From NCBI GenBank assembly GCA_963652495.1, contig CAVJTU010000001.1, forward strand, positions 41,654 through 105,653: DNA of 64,000 bases, given 5' to 3'. The stretch is from Anthropogastromicrobium sp963652495 (GTDB lineage Bacteria; Bacillota; Clostridia; Lachnospirales; Lachnospiraceae). A program made the translations under genes and the position numbers. Every line of letters starts with the position of its first letter. Position 1 is the stretch's first letter. The notes beneath the pieces are model-generated. The model was given only the letters and a program-made list of their open reading frames with translations, made no database searches and was not told where the DNA came from. Positions 26,344-34,059 of this stretch are shown here, in pieces.

Positions 26344-26769
26344 GTGAAGTATGTAATTCGTTTTCTTGCTGTTATGGCTGCCTTTCTGGCAATTGAGCAG
26401 ACAAGCTTTTTGGTGACGAGGCAAATGGCACGAAATGTGCGGGCAGAGAAAGAACAAAGAGAAAGCCTGCTTCGCCTGCCGTCAAAGTCCGAGAGTACCG
26501 TGCGCGTGAATGCACAGATGAATATTTTTCTGGAAGAGTATAGCATTGACACCGGGCAGTTGATTTTGACAGAGCCATACTGGGATGTGAGTTTTGCCGG
26601 GATGGATGAAGAGGAGCTTCGTCTTTTTCTGACGGATGCATCACGTTTGGAAGAAGAAGGCGATGAAAAACGTGGCTATGTTGGATGTGAATTGATCGAA
26701 ATGGACTGGAGTACACTTCGCATTCGGAAAATGTATAAAATACAGTACAAAGAAAGGGAAACTTTATGA
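26344..26769 (+). CDS. Unknown membrane-anchored protein
   Basis: A 141-residue protein I do not recognise with certainty. A hydrophobic N-terminal segment (YVIRFLAVMAAFLAIEQTSFLV) looks like a signal anchor, then a basic stretch, then an acidic soluble part. NIFLEEYSIDTGQLILTEPYW followed by FAGMDEEELRLFL loosely recalls the T-x-E-Y...GmtreEL pattern seen in BofC-like proteins of spore formers; this is a weak guess. The start is GTG with AAAGGTGA upstream. The stop overlaps the next ATG (ATGA), so it is coupled to the flavoprotein. Confidence 0.6.
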   Translation: MKYVIRFLAVMAAFLAIEQTSFLVTRQMARNVRAEKEQRESLLRLPSKSESTVRVNAQMNIFLEEYSIDTGQLILTEPYWDVSFAGMDEEELRLFLTDASRLEEEGDEKRGYVGCELIEMDWSTLRIRKMYKIQYKERETL

Positions 26770-28142
26770 AAACACAGGTGCTTGTCATTGGGGCTGGCGC
26801 GTCCGGTCTGACGGCAGCAATTTATGCTGCCCGTGGAGGGTGTGAGGTTCATATCATTGAAGCACAGGACCGTCCTGCAAAAAAAATTCTGGCAACAGGA
26901 AATGGAAAATGCAATTACACAAATGAAAAAATGGAACTTTCCTGCTATCGAAGTGCATCGCTGCAGCAGGCAGAGGCTGTGCTTTTGAAGTATCCGACGT
27001 CTGCCGCAATCGACTATTTAAAGGAACTTGGCATTCGACCAAGTACACGCGATGGCTATCTGTATCCGTCCTCCGGGCAGGCGGCTTCAGTTGCTGAGTG
27101 TCTTTTGATGGAAGCGAAAAGGCTGCATGTCGTGATACATACCGATTCGCCGGTAAAACAGATCAAAAAGACGCGTGATGGATTTGAAGCTGTGACAGCA
27201 GCAGGAGAACACTTTACGAGTGATGCACTGATTCTAGCGGCAGGAAGTCTCGCTGGAATGAAGGCAGGAAAGCTTGCAGATCCCCAAGGTTTTTGCCGCA
27301 CACTTGGCTTAAAGGTGCAGCCGGTTGTCCCGGCACTGACGGCACTTGTTCAGGAAAAAGATCCAGTGGGAAAGCTTTGGAGCGGCGTGCGCGTTCAGGC
27401 AACGGTCAAGGTTTTTTCTGATGGAAAGTGTATGAATACAGATACAGGAGAAGTACAGCTGACCGATTATGGAATCTCTGGAATTCCCGTTTTTCAGGTG
27501 AGCCGTTATGCCGCCTATTCGCTGTTAAAAAAGAAAAAAACAGAGGCCGTGCTTGATTTTATGCCGTCTATGACAAAGGAGGAACTGTTAGAGGAATTGT
27601 GTGTACGTACAAGGTTTACCGAGCGAAGTGCGCAGGGACAGCTGTGCGGCTTGTGGAACTCGAAACTCGTGCAGGCACTTTGCAAAAAGGCAAGGATAGC
27701 TATTGACTGCCCGATGCGGCTGACCGACTGTGAGCACTTAGCGGCACTTGCGAAGGAATATCGCATTCGAATCACGGGAACGAACCCGATCGGCCAGTCG
27801 CAGGTGTGTGCGGGCGGAGCCGATCTTCGGGAGATCAACCAAGAGACAATGGAGTGCATCAATGTGCCGGGGCTGTATCTGACCGGAGAACTTTTGGATG
27901 TGGACGGAATCTGCGGCGGTTATAATTTGCACTGGGCATGGGCAACCGGTACGATTGCCGGAAAAGCAGTGGCGAGTGCAATCAAAACGCACGCACAGGA
28001 TAACAGAAAACATACGAAGGACAGGAAAGAACATATAAAAGACAACGAAGCACATAGAAACGATCACAAAGCGCATACAAAAGAGAACAATGAATATACA
28101 AAGGTTTATAACGCACAGAAAAGCAGAGGAAAAAGTAGATGA
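26766..28142 (+). CDS. HI0933-family NAD(P)/FAD-dependent oxidoreductase with heptad-repeat tail
   Basis: A 458-residue flavoprotein of the HI0933/YhiN type. VLVIGAGASGLTAAIYAARGG is the FAD dinucleotide motif at the N-terminus, NGKCNYTNE follows, and GLYLTGELLDVDGICGGYNL near residue 375 closes the FAD domain. The reaction is unknown; some relatives reduce bile acid intermediates, but this assignment cannot be made here. After about residue 405 the protein should end, yet a charged tail with five 7-residue repeats follows. Confidence 0.88.
   Translation: MKTQVLVIGAGASGLTAAIYAARGGCEVHIIEAQDRPAKKILATGNGKCNYTNEKMELSCYRSASLQQAEAVLLKYPTSAAIDYLKELGIRPSTRDGYLYPSSGQAASVAECLLMEAKRLHVVIHTDSPVKQIKKTRDGFEAVTAAGEHFTSDALILAAGSLAGMKAGKLADPQGFCRTLGLKVQPVVPALTALVQEKDPVGKLWSGVRVQATVKVFSDGKCMNTDTGEVQLTDYGISGIPVFQVSRYAAYSLLKKKKTEAVLDFMPSMTKEELLEELCVRTRFTERSAQGQLCGLWNSKLVQALCKKARIAIDCPMRLTDCEHLAALAKEYRIRITGTNPIGQSQVCAGGADLREINQETMECINVPGLYLTGELLDVDGICGGYNLHWAWATGTIAGKAVASAIKTHAQDNRKHTKDRKEHIKDNEAHRNDHKAHTKENNEYTKVYNAQKSRGKSR
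28008..28112 (+). repeat. Five tandem 21-bp units coding heptad repeats
   Basis: Successive 21-base units encode KHTKDRK, EHIKDNE, AHRNDHK, AHTKENN and EYTKVYN, then degrade into AQKSRGK. The phase is an exact seven codons. The units differ at base level, so this is an old or diverging expansion at the 3' end of the flavoprotein gene. Confidence 0.8.
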
Positions 28143-29722
28143 TACAGATCAATTCATTAAAGCTTCCATGCGGTCATAGCAAGGAAGAATTGGAAGAAAA
28201 AATATGTAAGCAGCTGAAAATTTCGCACAGCCATTTAAAAAGCTGGAAGATTCTGCGCCAGTCCATTGATGCAAGAAAAAAGCCAGAGCTTTTCTTTGTC
28301 TATTTGATTGAGGCAGAGGTTGACAATGAACATGCCGTTGTAAAAAAAATGCATAATCCGTCCATCATGATTGCTTCCGGGCAGACGTATACGTTTCCAA
28401 AGGCCGGAGAGGTACAGCAAAAGCATCGTCCAGTCATCATTGGAACCGGCCCGGCGGGACTTTTCTGCGGCTATCTGCTTGCTCAGCATGGATATCGCCC
28501 GATTCTTTTGGAGCGTGGAGCCGATGTCGAGCACCGTTCCCGGAAGGTTGAGCATTTCTGGAGTACAGGAGAACTCGATGAGAAGACAAATGTTTCCTTT
28601 GGAGAGGGAGGTGCAGGCACATTTTCCGATGGAAAGCTTAATACGCTCGTTAAGGACAAGTTTATGCGAAACCGCAAAGTCCTTGAAATTTTTGTTGAGC
28701 ATGGTGCACCAGAGGAAATTTTATACCAGCAAAAGCCTCATATCGGAACCGACGTGTTAAAAGATGTAATCGTTCGCATGAGAAAGAGCATCTTGGAGTA
28801 TGGCGGAGAGGTGCGTTTTGACAGCTGCATGACCGATCTCGATGTGAGAGATGGCGCACTTGCCGGAATCTGGGTGAATCAGACCGAGTATATTGCGTGT
28901 GAGACACTTGTCCTTGCAACGGGACACAGCGCACGCGATACCTTTGCAATGCTCGGAAAGCATATTCATATGGAGCCGAAATCCTTCGCTGTCGGTGTGC
29001 GCATTGAGCATCCGCAGGAAATGATCAATATTTCTCAGTACGGAGCGGCGCATGTTCCAGCACTTGGCGCAGCCAGTTATAAGCTGACGCATCAGGCGGC
29101 AAATGGACGTGGCGTTTACAGCTTCTGCATGTGTCCAGGCGGTTTTGTTGTCAATGCATCAAGCGAGAAAGGTGGTCTTGCCGTAAATGGGATGAGCTAC
29201 CATGCACGAGACAGCAAGAATGCAAACTCGGCACTGATCGTCACCGTTACACCACAGGATTTCCCGGATTCATCTTATATGGGCGGAGTTGCCTTCCAGC
29301 GAAGCCTTGAACAGGCAGCTTACCGCGCAGGCGGCAGCAAGATTCCGCTGCAGCTGTTTGATGATTTTAGGCAGGGACGTGTTTCAACTGGATTTGGCGA
29401 TGTTAAACCATGCACTAAGGGCGCATATGCATTTGCTGACTTAAATCAGGTGCTTCCAAAGCCGCTTACCGAAGCATTGTGCGAGGCAATTCCAGCGTTT
29501 GACCGCAAGATTCATGGCTTTGCAAGAGAAGATGCGCTGCTTCTTGGCGTGGAGAGCCGTACCTCATCACCGCTTCGCATGGTGCGCAATGAGAATGGTG
29601 AGAGCAATGTGCGCGGACTATATCCGTGTGGTGAGGGCGCAGGCTATGCGGGCGGCATTACATCAGCAGCGATGGATGGCATTCGTGCAGCCGAGTGGAT
29701 TGCAATGAGGTTCTGCCCGTAA
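28139..29722 (+). CDS. FAD-dependent oxidoreductase (COG2509-type)
   Basis: A 527-residue protein with an N-terminal 90-residue extension and then the FAD motif VIIGTGPAGLFCGYLLAQHG. SFGEGGAGTFSDGKLNT and the C-terminal GLYPCGEGAGYAGGITSAAMDG are typical of this widespread, uncharacterised dehydrogenase family. It overlaps the stop of the preceding flavoprotein gene by 4 bases, so both are co-translated. The substrate is unknown. Confidence 0.88.
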   Translation: MIQINSLKLPCGHSKEELEEKICKQLKISHSHLKSWKILRQSIDARKKPELFFVYLIEAEVDNEHAVVKKMHNPSIMIASGQTYTFPKAGEVQQKHRPVIIGTGPAGLFCGYLLAQHGYRPILLERGADVEHRSRKVEHFWSTGELDEKTNVSFGEGGAGTFSDGKLNTLVKDKFMRNRKVLEIFVEHGAPEEILYQQKPHIGTDVLKDVIVRMRKSILEYGGEVRFDSCMTDLDVRDGALAGIWVNQTEYIACETLVLATGHSARDTFAMLGKHIHMEPKSFAVGVRIEHPQEMINISQYGAAHVPALGAASYKLTHQAANGRGVYSFCMCPGGFVVNASSEKGGLAVNGMSYHARDSKNANSALIVTVTPQDFPDSSYMGGVAFQRSLEQAAYRAGGSKIPLQLFDDFRQGRVSTGFGDVKPCTKGAYAFADLNQVLPKPLTEALCEAIPAFDRKIHGFAREDALLLGVESRTSSPLRMVRNENGESNVRGLYPCGEGAGYAGGITSAAMDGIRAAEWIAMRFCP

Positions 29723-29763
29723 AAAAGTGTGTTTGTGTCTCTTGCAATGTTGTTATGTTACGA

Positions 29764-29846
29764 GACTCCTCGACAGATGACTTACACCGCAAGCCTGATT
29801 GCTTCGCTTTACGGCGTTGCGGTTGTAAGTGTCTGCTCTCGGAGTC
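29764..29846. repeat. Large imperfect palindrome (REP-like)
   Basis: GACTCC...CAGA...ACTTACA-CCGCAAGC (29764-29794) pairs with GCGTTGCGG-TTGTAAGT...TCTG...GGAGTC (29814-29846) with a few bulges. It fills the gap before the cyclo-ligase gene. There is no T-run, and it does not share ends with the MITE-like family. Confidence 0.65.
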
Positions 29847-29894
29847 AGGCGAGAGTGTGAAGAAACAAAAAGAAGTTGCAAGAAGGAGCTTTCT

Positions 29895-30488
29895 ATGATG
29901 ATAGAAGAAGAGAAACAAGTGTTTCGCAAGCGTGCATTAAAACGGCGCGCTGAGATTACGAATCGGCAGGAAAAATCCGTGCAGATCGCGAAAAATTTAT
30001 TTGCTACACAGATGTATCAGAATGCGGATATGATTTTTGCCTATATGGCATATCGCAGTGAGGCAGAGACAATGCCCGTTCTTGAGCAGGCGTTTGCTGC
30101 ACATAAATGCGTTGCAGTGCCAATGGTACTTCTTTCGGATGCAAAGCAGGAAAACGGCACAATGGTATTTTGCCATATTGCATCGCTTGGTGATTGCGTA
30201 AAAGGGGCATATGGCATTTTAGAGCCGAGAGAGGACTGCCCGATCGTTCAGCCGGATGAAAATAGTTTAATTCTTGTGCCGGGGTGTGCATTTACAAGGA
30301 ACGGACTGCGCATGGGCTACGGCGGCGGTTACTATGACCGTTACCTGCAATTGCATCCGAAAACCGTTACGATTGGCTATGCATTCGAGGAGCAGATTTA
30401 TGATGCGATTCCAAGTGAAGAATATGACAGGCAACTTGATTTTGTTGTGACACAGAAGAAATGTTATGCAGCAGAACGTAGTAAATGA
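29895..30488 (+). CDS. 5-formyltetrahydrofolate cyclo-ligase
   Basis: A 197-residue enzyme that uses ATP to turn 5-formyl-THF into 5,10-methenyl-THF. RMGYGGGYYDRYL is the nucleotide and folate binding signature. AGAAGGAG sits 6 bases before the ATG at 29895, so an in-frame upstream ATG at 29829 is rejected. It links functionally to the formate-THF ligase at 38413. Confidence 0.93.
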   Translation: MMIEEEKQVFRKRALKRRAEITNRQEKSVQIAKNLFATQMYQNADMIFAYMAYRSEAETMPVLEQAFAAHKCVAVPMVLLSDAKQENGTMVFCHIASLGDCVKGAYGILEPREDCPIVQPDENSLILVPGCAFTRNGLRMGYGGGYYDRYLQLHPKTVTIGYAFEEQIYDAIPSEEYDRQLDFVVTQKKCYAAERSK

Positions 30489-30515
30489 AAGGAATCAAAA
30501 AGAAAGGTACAAAAG

Positions 30516-30995
30516 TTGAAAATTACGATATTAACCGTTGGAAAATTAAAGGAAAGCTACTGGAAACAGGCCATCGCAGAATATTCAAAACGCCTTGGAC
30601 TGTACACGAAGCTTGAACTTGTCGAGGTTGAAGATGAGAAGACGCCAGATCAGGCAAGTGACCTGCTGTGCGAACAGATCAAGGATAAGGAAGGTGTGCG
30701 CCTGCTTGCCCGCTGTCCGAAAGACGGATATGTCATTGCGTTAGCCATTGATGGAAAGCAATACGATTCCGTGGCACTCTCAAAGCATTTGGAAAAGCTT
30801 ACCGTGGCAGGACGGTCACACCTTGTTTTTGTAATCGGCGGTTCCCTTGGTCTTAGTAAAAAGGTACTTGCTCGTGCGGATGAGAAGCTTAGCTTTTCAG
30901 CATTGACATTTCCGCATCAGATGATGCGTGTGATTTTGCTTGAGCAGATTTATCGAGGCTTTCGCATTCAGAAGAATGAGCCGTATCATAAATAA
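30516..30995 (+). CDS. rlmH: 23S rRNA pseudouridine1915 N3-methyltransferase
   Basis: A complete 159-residue SPOUT-class methyltransferase acting on helix 69 of 23S rRNA. VFVIGGSLGLS is the SAM-binding knot region and FPHQMMRVILLEQIYR is the C-terminal signature. The start is TTG, supported by AAAGG nine bases upstream and by full-length match (KITILTVGKLKE). It ends the operon; a terminator follows 100 bases later. Confidence 0.95.
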   Translation: MKITILTVGKLKESYWKQAIAEYSKRLGLYTKLELVEVEDEKTPDQASDLLCEQIKDKEGVRLLARCPKDGYVIALAIDGKQYDSVALSKHLEKLTVAGRSHLVFVIGGSLGLSKKVLARADEKLSFSALTFPHQMMRVILLEQIYRGFRIQKNEPYHK

Positions 30996-31099
30996 TGGGT
31001 AATAAATAACATTGCGGGTAATTGTATCACAAGTGGTCAGAGTGCAAGTGGTTGTATTGCAAGTAAGATTGATCCAAAGGTACTAGTATTTCATATTGC

Positions 31100-31152
31100 G
31101 CCAGAGATGGGAGAAACTTTCGTGTACTCCATCTCTGGCATTTGAATTTTTT
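31100..31152 (+). terminator. Rho-independent terminator after rlmH
   Basis: GCCAGAGATGG plus GAG pairs with CTCCATCTCTGGC with one bulge, followed by ATTTGAATTTTTTT. It separates the + strand operon from the convergent fusion gene. Confidence 0.85.
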
Positions 31153-31189
31153 TGAAATTTCAAGTGAATCACATATTCGATTAGAATCA

Positions 31190-32707
31190 TTACAACTGTG
31201 CACAGATCAGATCATTTACTGCCTGCATCAATTCATCCCCTTTGCGGCATTCTGCGACAAGTGATACGACAGCATCTGCATCTGGCAGTACAATGGAAAG
31301 CTGCGAATATTTGCCATCGGCACGATAGGAATTGTATTTTCCATGCCAGAATAGGTAAGCGTATTGTTCGGTGTCTGATGGCTTTGTACTTTCTTCAATC
31401 CATGCGGCATTTAATAATTGTTTTCCATCCCATTTTCCCTTTTTTAGATAGAACAGACCAAATGTGTGAAGTTCAGAAAGAGTAAGGAACAATCCGCCTG
31501 CGCCAAACGTATTGCCGAGCGGATCAATTTCCCAGGTTGGTCGTTTGATACCAAGGTGTTTAAAAAGTCGTGGCATCAGATACGATACCAGATCCGTTCC
31601 AGAACGTCTCTGCACAAGCACACCTGCCAGGTAGGGACCTACATTATTGTAGACAAAATGAGTTCCTGGCTCATAGACAAATGGAATGGCAAGTGACATT
31701 TTAACCCAATCATCTTCCGGATAGAGCGGTCGCTGTTCGCCCATTAAATGACCGGATTCTTGTCCTAAACACATTGTCAAAAGATCACGCACTGTCGCTT
31801 TTTTCAGATTTTCATCTGGATTTTTTGGAATATCGCCTGCGAATGCATCGGTAAGCTTTTCATCAAGTGAAATGAGCCCTTCCTGCACGGCAAATCCCAT
31901 TGCACAGGACGTAAAACTTTTGCTTGCTGAATAAATATTTCTGCGGCATTCTCCTTCGCTCAACCATTCTGCTTTTAATTCATCATGTTGAGTAACCTTT
32001 ACGCCAAGCACGCCGAGAACCTTTGCTTTCTCAACAAATCTTGAAATGTCGATCGTATGTTTTTTAGTCAAAGAAAGCGCGATACCTTCCTCAAACTTTG
32101 GCAGCCACCATTCACGATAGCCATCTCTTGTTGGATGAATCGGGTCTGCCATGTAACGTTTATAATCCTCTGGTGAAACTTGATTCATTTCTGGGTCATT
32201 CCATAAATCAATCACATCAATCTGCCATTTTTCCTGTATTACAAGAAGAAGCTCAACCATCTTTTGATAGAGTGCGCTGTCATACTTCGTTCCTGTGTAA
32301 AAGAGTATCGGGCAATGCCAGGTCTGCTTGGCATAAGCAATAATAAATTCAATTGCGCCTGCTATGGTCTTTGTGTCAAATGCTTCTTTTGCATAGGAAT
32401 CGGAAACGGTTCCAAGAGGTTTCTTGTGTGTGGCATCATTTGTAGACAGCTGGCAGACAAACGCATCTGCCTTTGTGTTTGAATCAATGGTTGCCAGCCG
32501 GGCAATATACGATTTGCCGTCAGCAACATCCTCATCAACAAGAAGCGTTCCGCTGACAGCTTCCTTTATGGCAATAATTCCATCGTTTTTCGTTAACACC
32601 TCGATAAAGGATTGTCCCATAGCACAGGCTCCATAGGTGACGGAACTGCCAAGAAAAATGATCTTTTTTCCTTCAAGAGTTTCTTTGTACGTAGCGAAAT
32701 CAGACAT
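31190..32707 (-). CDS. SGNH hydrolase-beta-lactamase-type serine hydrolase fusion
   Basis: A 505-residue two-domain protein. Residues 1-205 are an SGNH/GDSL esterase-like domain with GSS (Ser 21), STND (Asn 90) and DPIH (Asp 188, His 191). Residues 215-505 are a class C beta-lactamase-like/serine hydrolase domain with SASK (Ser 260, Lys 263) and YNN in FVYNNVGPYL. No signal peptide is seen, so it is probably cytoplasmic. The domain pair suggests removal of acyl groups from a carbohydrate or peptide, but the substrate is unknown. GGAGGG lies 6 bases before the ATG. Confidence 0.85.
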   Translation of the reverse strand: MSDFATYKETLEGKKIIFLGSSVTYGACAMGQSFIEVLTKNDGIIAIKEAVSGTLLVDEDVADGKSYIARLATIDSNTKADAFVCQLSTNDATHKKPLGTVSDSYAKEAFDTKTIAGAIEFIIAYAKQTWHCPILFYTGTKYDSALYQKMVELLLVIQEKWQIDVIDLWNDPEMNQVSPEDYKRYMADPIHPTRDGYREWWLPKFEEGIALSLTKKHTIDISRFVEKAKVLGVLGVKVTQHDELKAEWLSEGECRRNIYSASKSFTSCAMGFAVQEGLISLDEKLTDAFAGDIPKNPDENLKKATVRDLLTMCLGQESGHLMGEQRPLYPEDDWVKMSLAIPFVYEPGTHFVYNNVGPYLAGVLVQRRSGTDLVSYLMPRLFKHLGIKRPTWEIDPLGNTFGAGGLFLTLSELHTFGLFYLKKGKWDGKQLLNAAWIEESTKPSDTEQYAYLFWHGKYNSYRADGKYSQLSIVLPDADAVVSLVAECRKGDELMQAVNDLICAQL

Positions 32708-32770
32708 AGTGTTCCCTCCTGTATTCTCATTTATTGATCTTCACGGTTGTCAATCGCATAGATTACGAAT

Positions 32771-32776
32771 AGTATA
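32771..32776 (-). promoter_or_regulatory. Extended -10 promoter for the fusion gene
   Basis: On the minus strand TATACT is preceded by TGG (TGGTATACT); the -35 is weak and T-rich. It lies about 64 bases before the start codon. Confidence 0.5.
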
Positions 32777-32806
32777 CCAGTTCTTCATAAAAAAGAAAAC
32801 TAACAT

Positions 32807-33300
32807 TAATGAAAGGATTCGATGCATGCATTATCCCATGGAAATGCTTTCTTTGAATAACTACGTTGCATGTTTTCGGCTGCTTTTTTATATTCCTTTG
32901 CAACATACTGACTTCCACGATCTGAGTGGATGATTAATGGTTGATCGATATTTCGGCGAGCTTTGGCTTTGGTTATAGTATCAATCACGCAGGATACTTC
33001 CGGTGTTTCTGAAAGCGTCCAGGCTATGATTTTTCTGGAAAATAAATCCATAATACTGGTCAGATAGACGAATCCGTCTATTGTCCAGATGTAGGTGATA
33101 TCCGAACACCAGACGGCATTCGGGCGGTCAGGATTAAACTGTTCATCAAGGATATTTTGTAATTCTGTGCTGAAATCAGAATCTTTCGTGGTGATTGTCC
33201 ATGGTTTACTCCACTGAGCACGAATCCCCATTTGGCGCATATATGTACAAACGGTTCTTTTTGAAATGACTTATATTCATCAAAATCCGTGTCATGTCGT
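32807..33300 (-). pseudogene. IS3-family transposase (OrfB) remnant
   Basis: The fragment keeps the integrase core of an IS3/IS150-type OrfB. SDITYIW and HSDRGSQY supply the two Asp residues and NACIESFH the Glu of the DDE triad. It stops right after ESFH, where intact proteins continue for several tens of residues. At the 5' side the frame shifts near 33240-33260: MTRHDTDFDEYKSF is in another frame from the main part. The N-terminal half and orfA are missing and no terminal inverted repeats were found, so it cannot move by itself. Confidence 0.88.
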
Positions 33301-33362
33301 GTCATATTTCGTGTCGTATAGATGCTTAAAATGATAAAATAGAATATAAAATATCAAAATAT

Positions 33363-33411
33363 AACAAAAAATGTTCGGAATTTCTTATTTTAAGTGGAAT
33401 CCCGAACATTT
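33363..33411 (-). terminator. Terminator downstream of tRNA-Ser
   Basis: On the minus strand AAATGTTCGGGATT pairs with AATTCCGAACATTT, followed by TTTTTTGTTAT. It lies about 30 bases after the tRNA 3' end. Confidence 0.75.
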
Positions 33412-33440
33412 CCAGTAATTATGCGGATATTAACAAAAAA

Positions 33441-33528
33441 CGGAGCGAGTGGGATTTGAACCCACGTGCCCGGAAACGGACAACCGCATTTCGAGTGCGG
33501 CTCGTTATGACCACTTCGATATCGCTCC
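33441..33528 (-). tRNA. tRNA-Ser (anticodon CGA)
   Basis: An 88-base class II tRNA. The acceptor stem is GGAGCGA/TCGCTCC with discriminator G, typical of serine. The anticodon loop CTCGAAA sits on a CCGCA/TGCGG stem, giving anticodon CGA, which reads UCG. A long variable arm (TGTCCGTTTCCGGGCA region) and GTTCAAATC in the T arm are visible. CCA is not encoded. Confidence 0.95.
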
Positions 33529-33559
33529 AAACAGCAGATACACACCTGCAACGTCTACT

Positions 33560-33589
33560 AGTCTACTATAAAAAAGGCGGCATTGTCAA
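33560..33589 (-). promoter_or_regulatory. Promoter for tRNA-Ser
   Basis: On the minus strand TTGACA (33584-33589) is followed after 18 bases by TAGACT (33560-33565). The perfect -35 overlaps the -35 of the divergent promoter on the other strand. Confidence 0.6.
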
Positions 33590-33611
33590 GGACTTTTTTA
33601 TTGCATATATT
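33583..33611 (+). promoter_or_regulatory. Promoter for the holin-like gene
   Basis: TTGTCA (33583-33588), 17-base spacer and TATATT (33606-33611), about 30 bases before the ATG. Confidence 0.6.
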
Positions 33612-33641
33612 AAAAATGAACAATAAAAAAGGCGGCAAAGT

Positions 33642-33914
33642 ATGGATTTTGGACTTACAAGCGTAACCGGAATTGTAGTGATCTGTTACTTAGCGGCACA
33701 AGTGGTTAAGGCAACAAAGTTAGATAATAAATGGCTGCCGGCCATTTGTGGGATACTGGGAGGTGTAATCGGAATTTTTGGCATGTATTGCATTCCCAAT
33801 TATCCGGCAGATGACCTGATTACAGCAATTGCAGTCGGCATTGTGTCCGGACTTGCAGCGACAGGTATAAATCAGGTGTATAAGCAGTTGACACATAAAA
33901 ATGAAGACGGATAA
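33642..33914 (+). CDS. Phage holin-like small membrane protein
   Basis: A 90-residue protein with two to three membrane helices: TSVTGIVVICYLAAQVV, ICGILGGVIGIFGMYCI and ITAIAVGIVSGLAATGI, ending in a charged tail. The pattern, including LDNKWLPAICGILGG, fits a phage-type holin family (Phage_holin_5-like). There is no endolysin or other phage gene around it, so it is either a lone remnant or a host membrane protein. It has its own promoter. A repeat copy follows the stop within 15 bases. Confidence 0.7.
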   Translation: MDFGLTSVTGIVVICYLAAQVVKATKLDNKWLPAICGILGGVIGIFGMYCIPNYPADDLITAIAVGIVSGLAATGINQVYKQLTHKNEDG

Positions 33915-33928
33915 AAAACATATAAAAT

Positions 33929-33972
33929 GATACCAGGGTCAAAAGGTCAAAACGCCTTTTGACCCCAAAATC
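33929..33972 (+). repeat. MITE-like element, short form
   Basis: A 44-bp copy from GATACCAGGGTC to GACCCCAAAATC, flanked by ATAAAAT (33922-33928) and ATAAAAA (33973-33979). TTGACC in its right arm followed after 18 bases by TATCAT could form a weak promoter toward the protease gene. Confidence 0.87.
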
Positions 33973-34059
33973 ATAAAAATTTTATCATCGGTTTTCTGCA
34001 TAGTTTTTAAACATTTTGCGAAAAATACTTCTTGCATTAAAGCAGGAGGTTTGAAAACT

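Noticed and set aside
32807..33300. Programmed frameshift in the IS3-type transposase
   Set aside because: The frame break is in the middle of orfB, not at the orfA-orfB junction with an A-rich slip site, and the 3' end is also missing, so it is decay.
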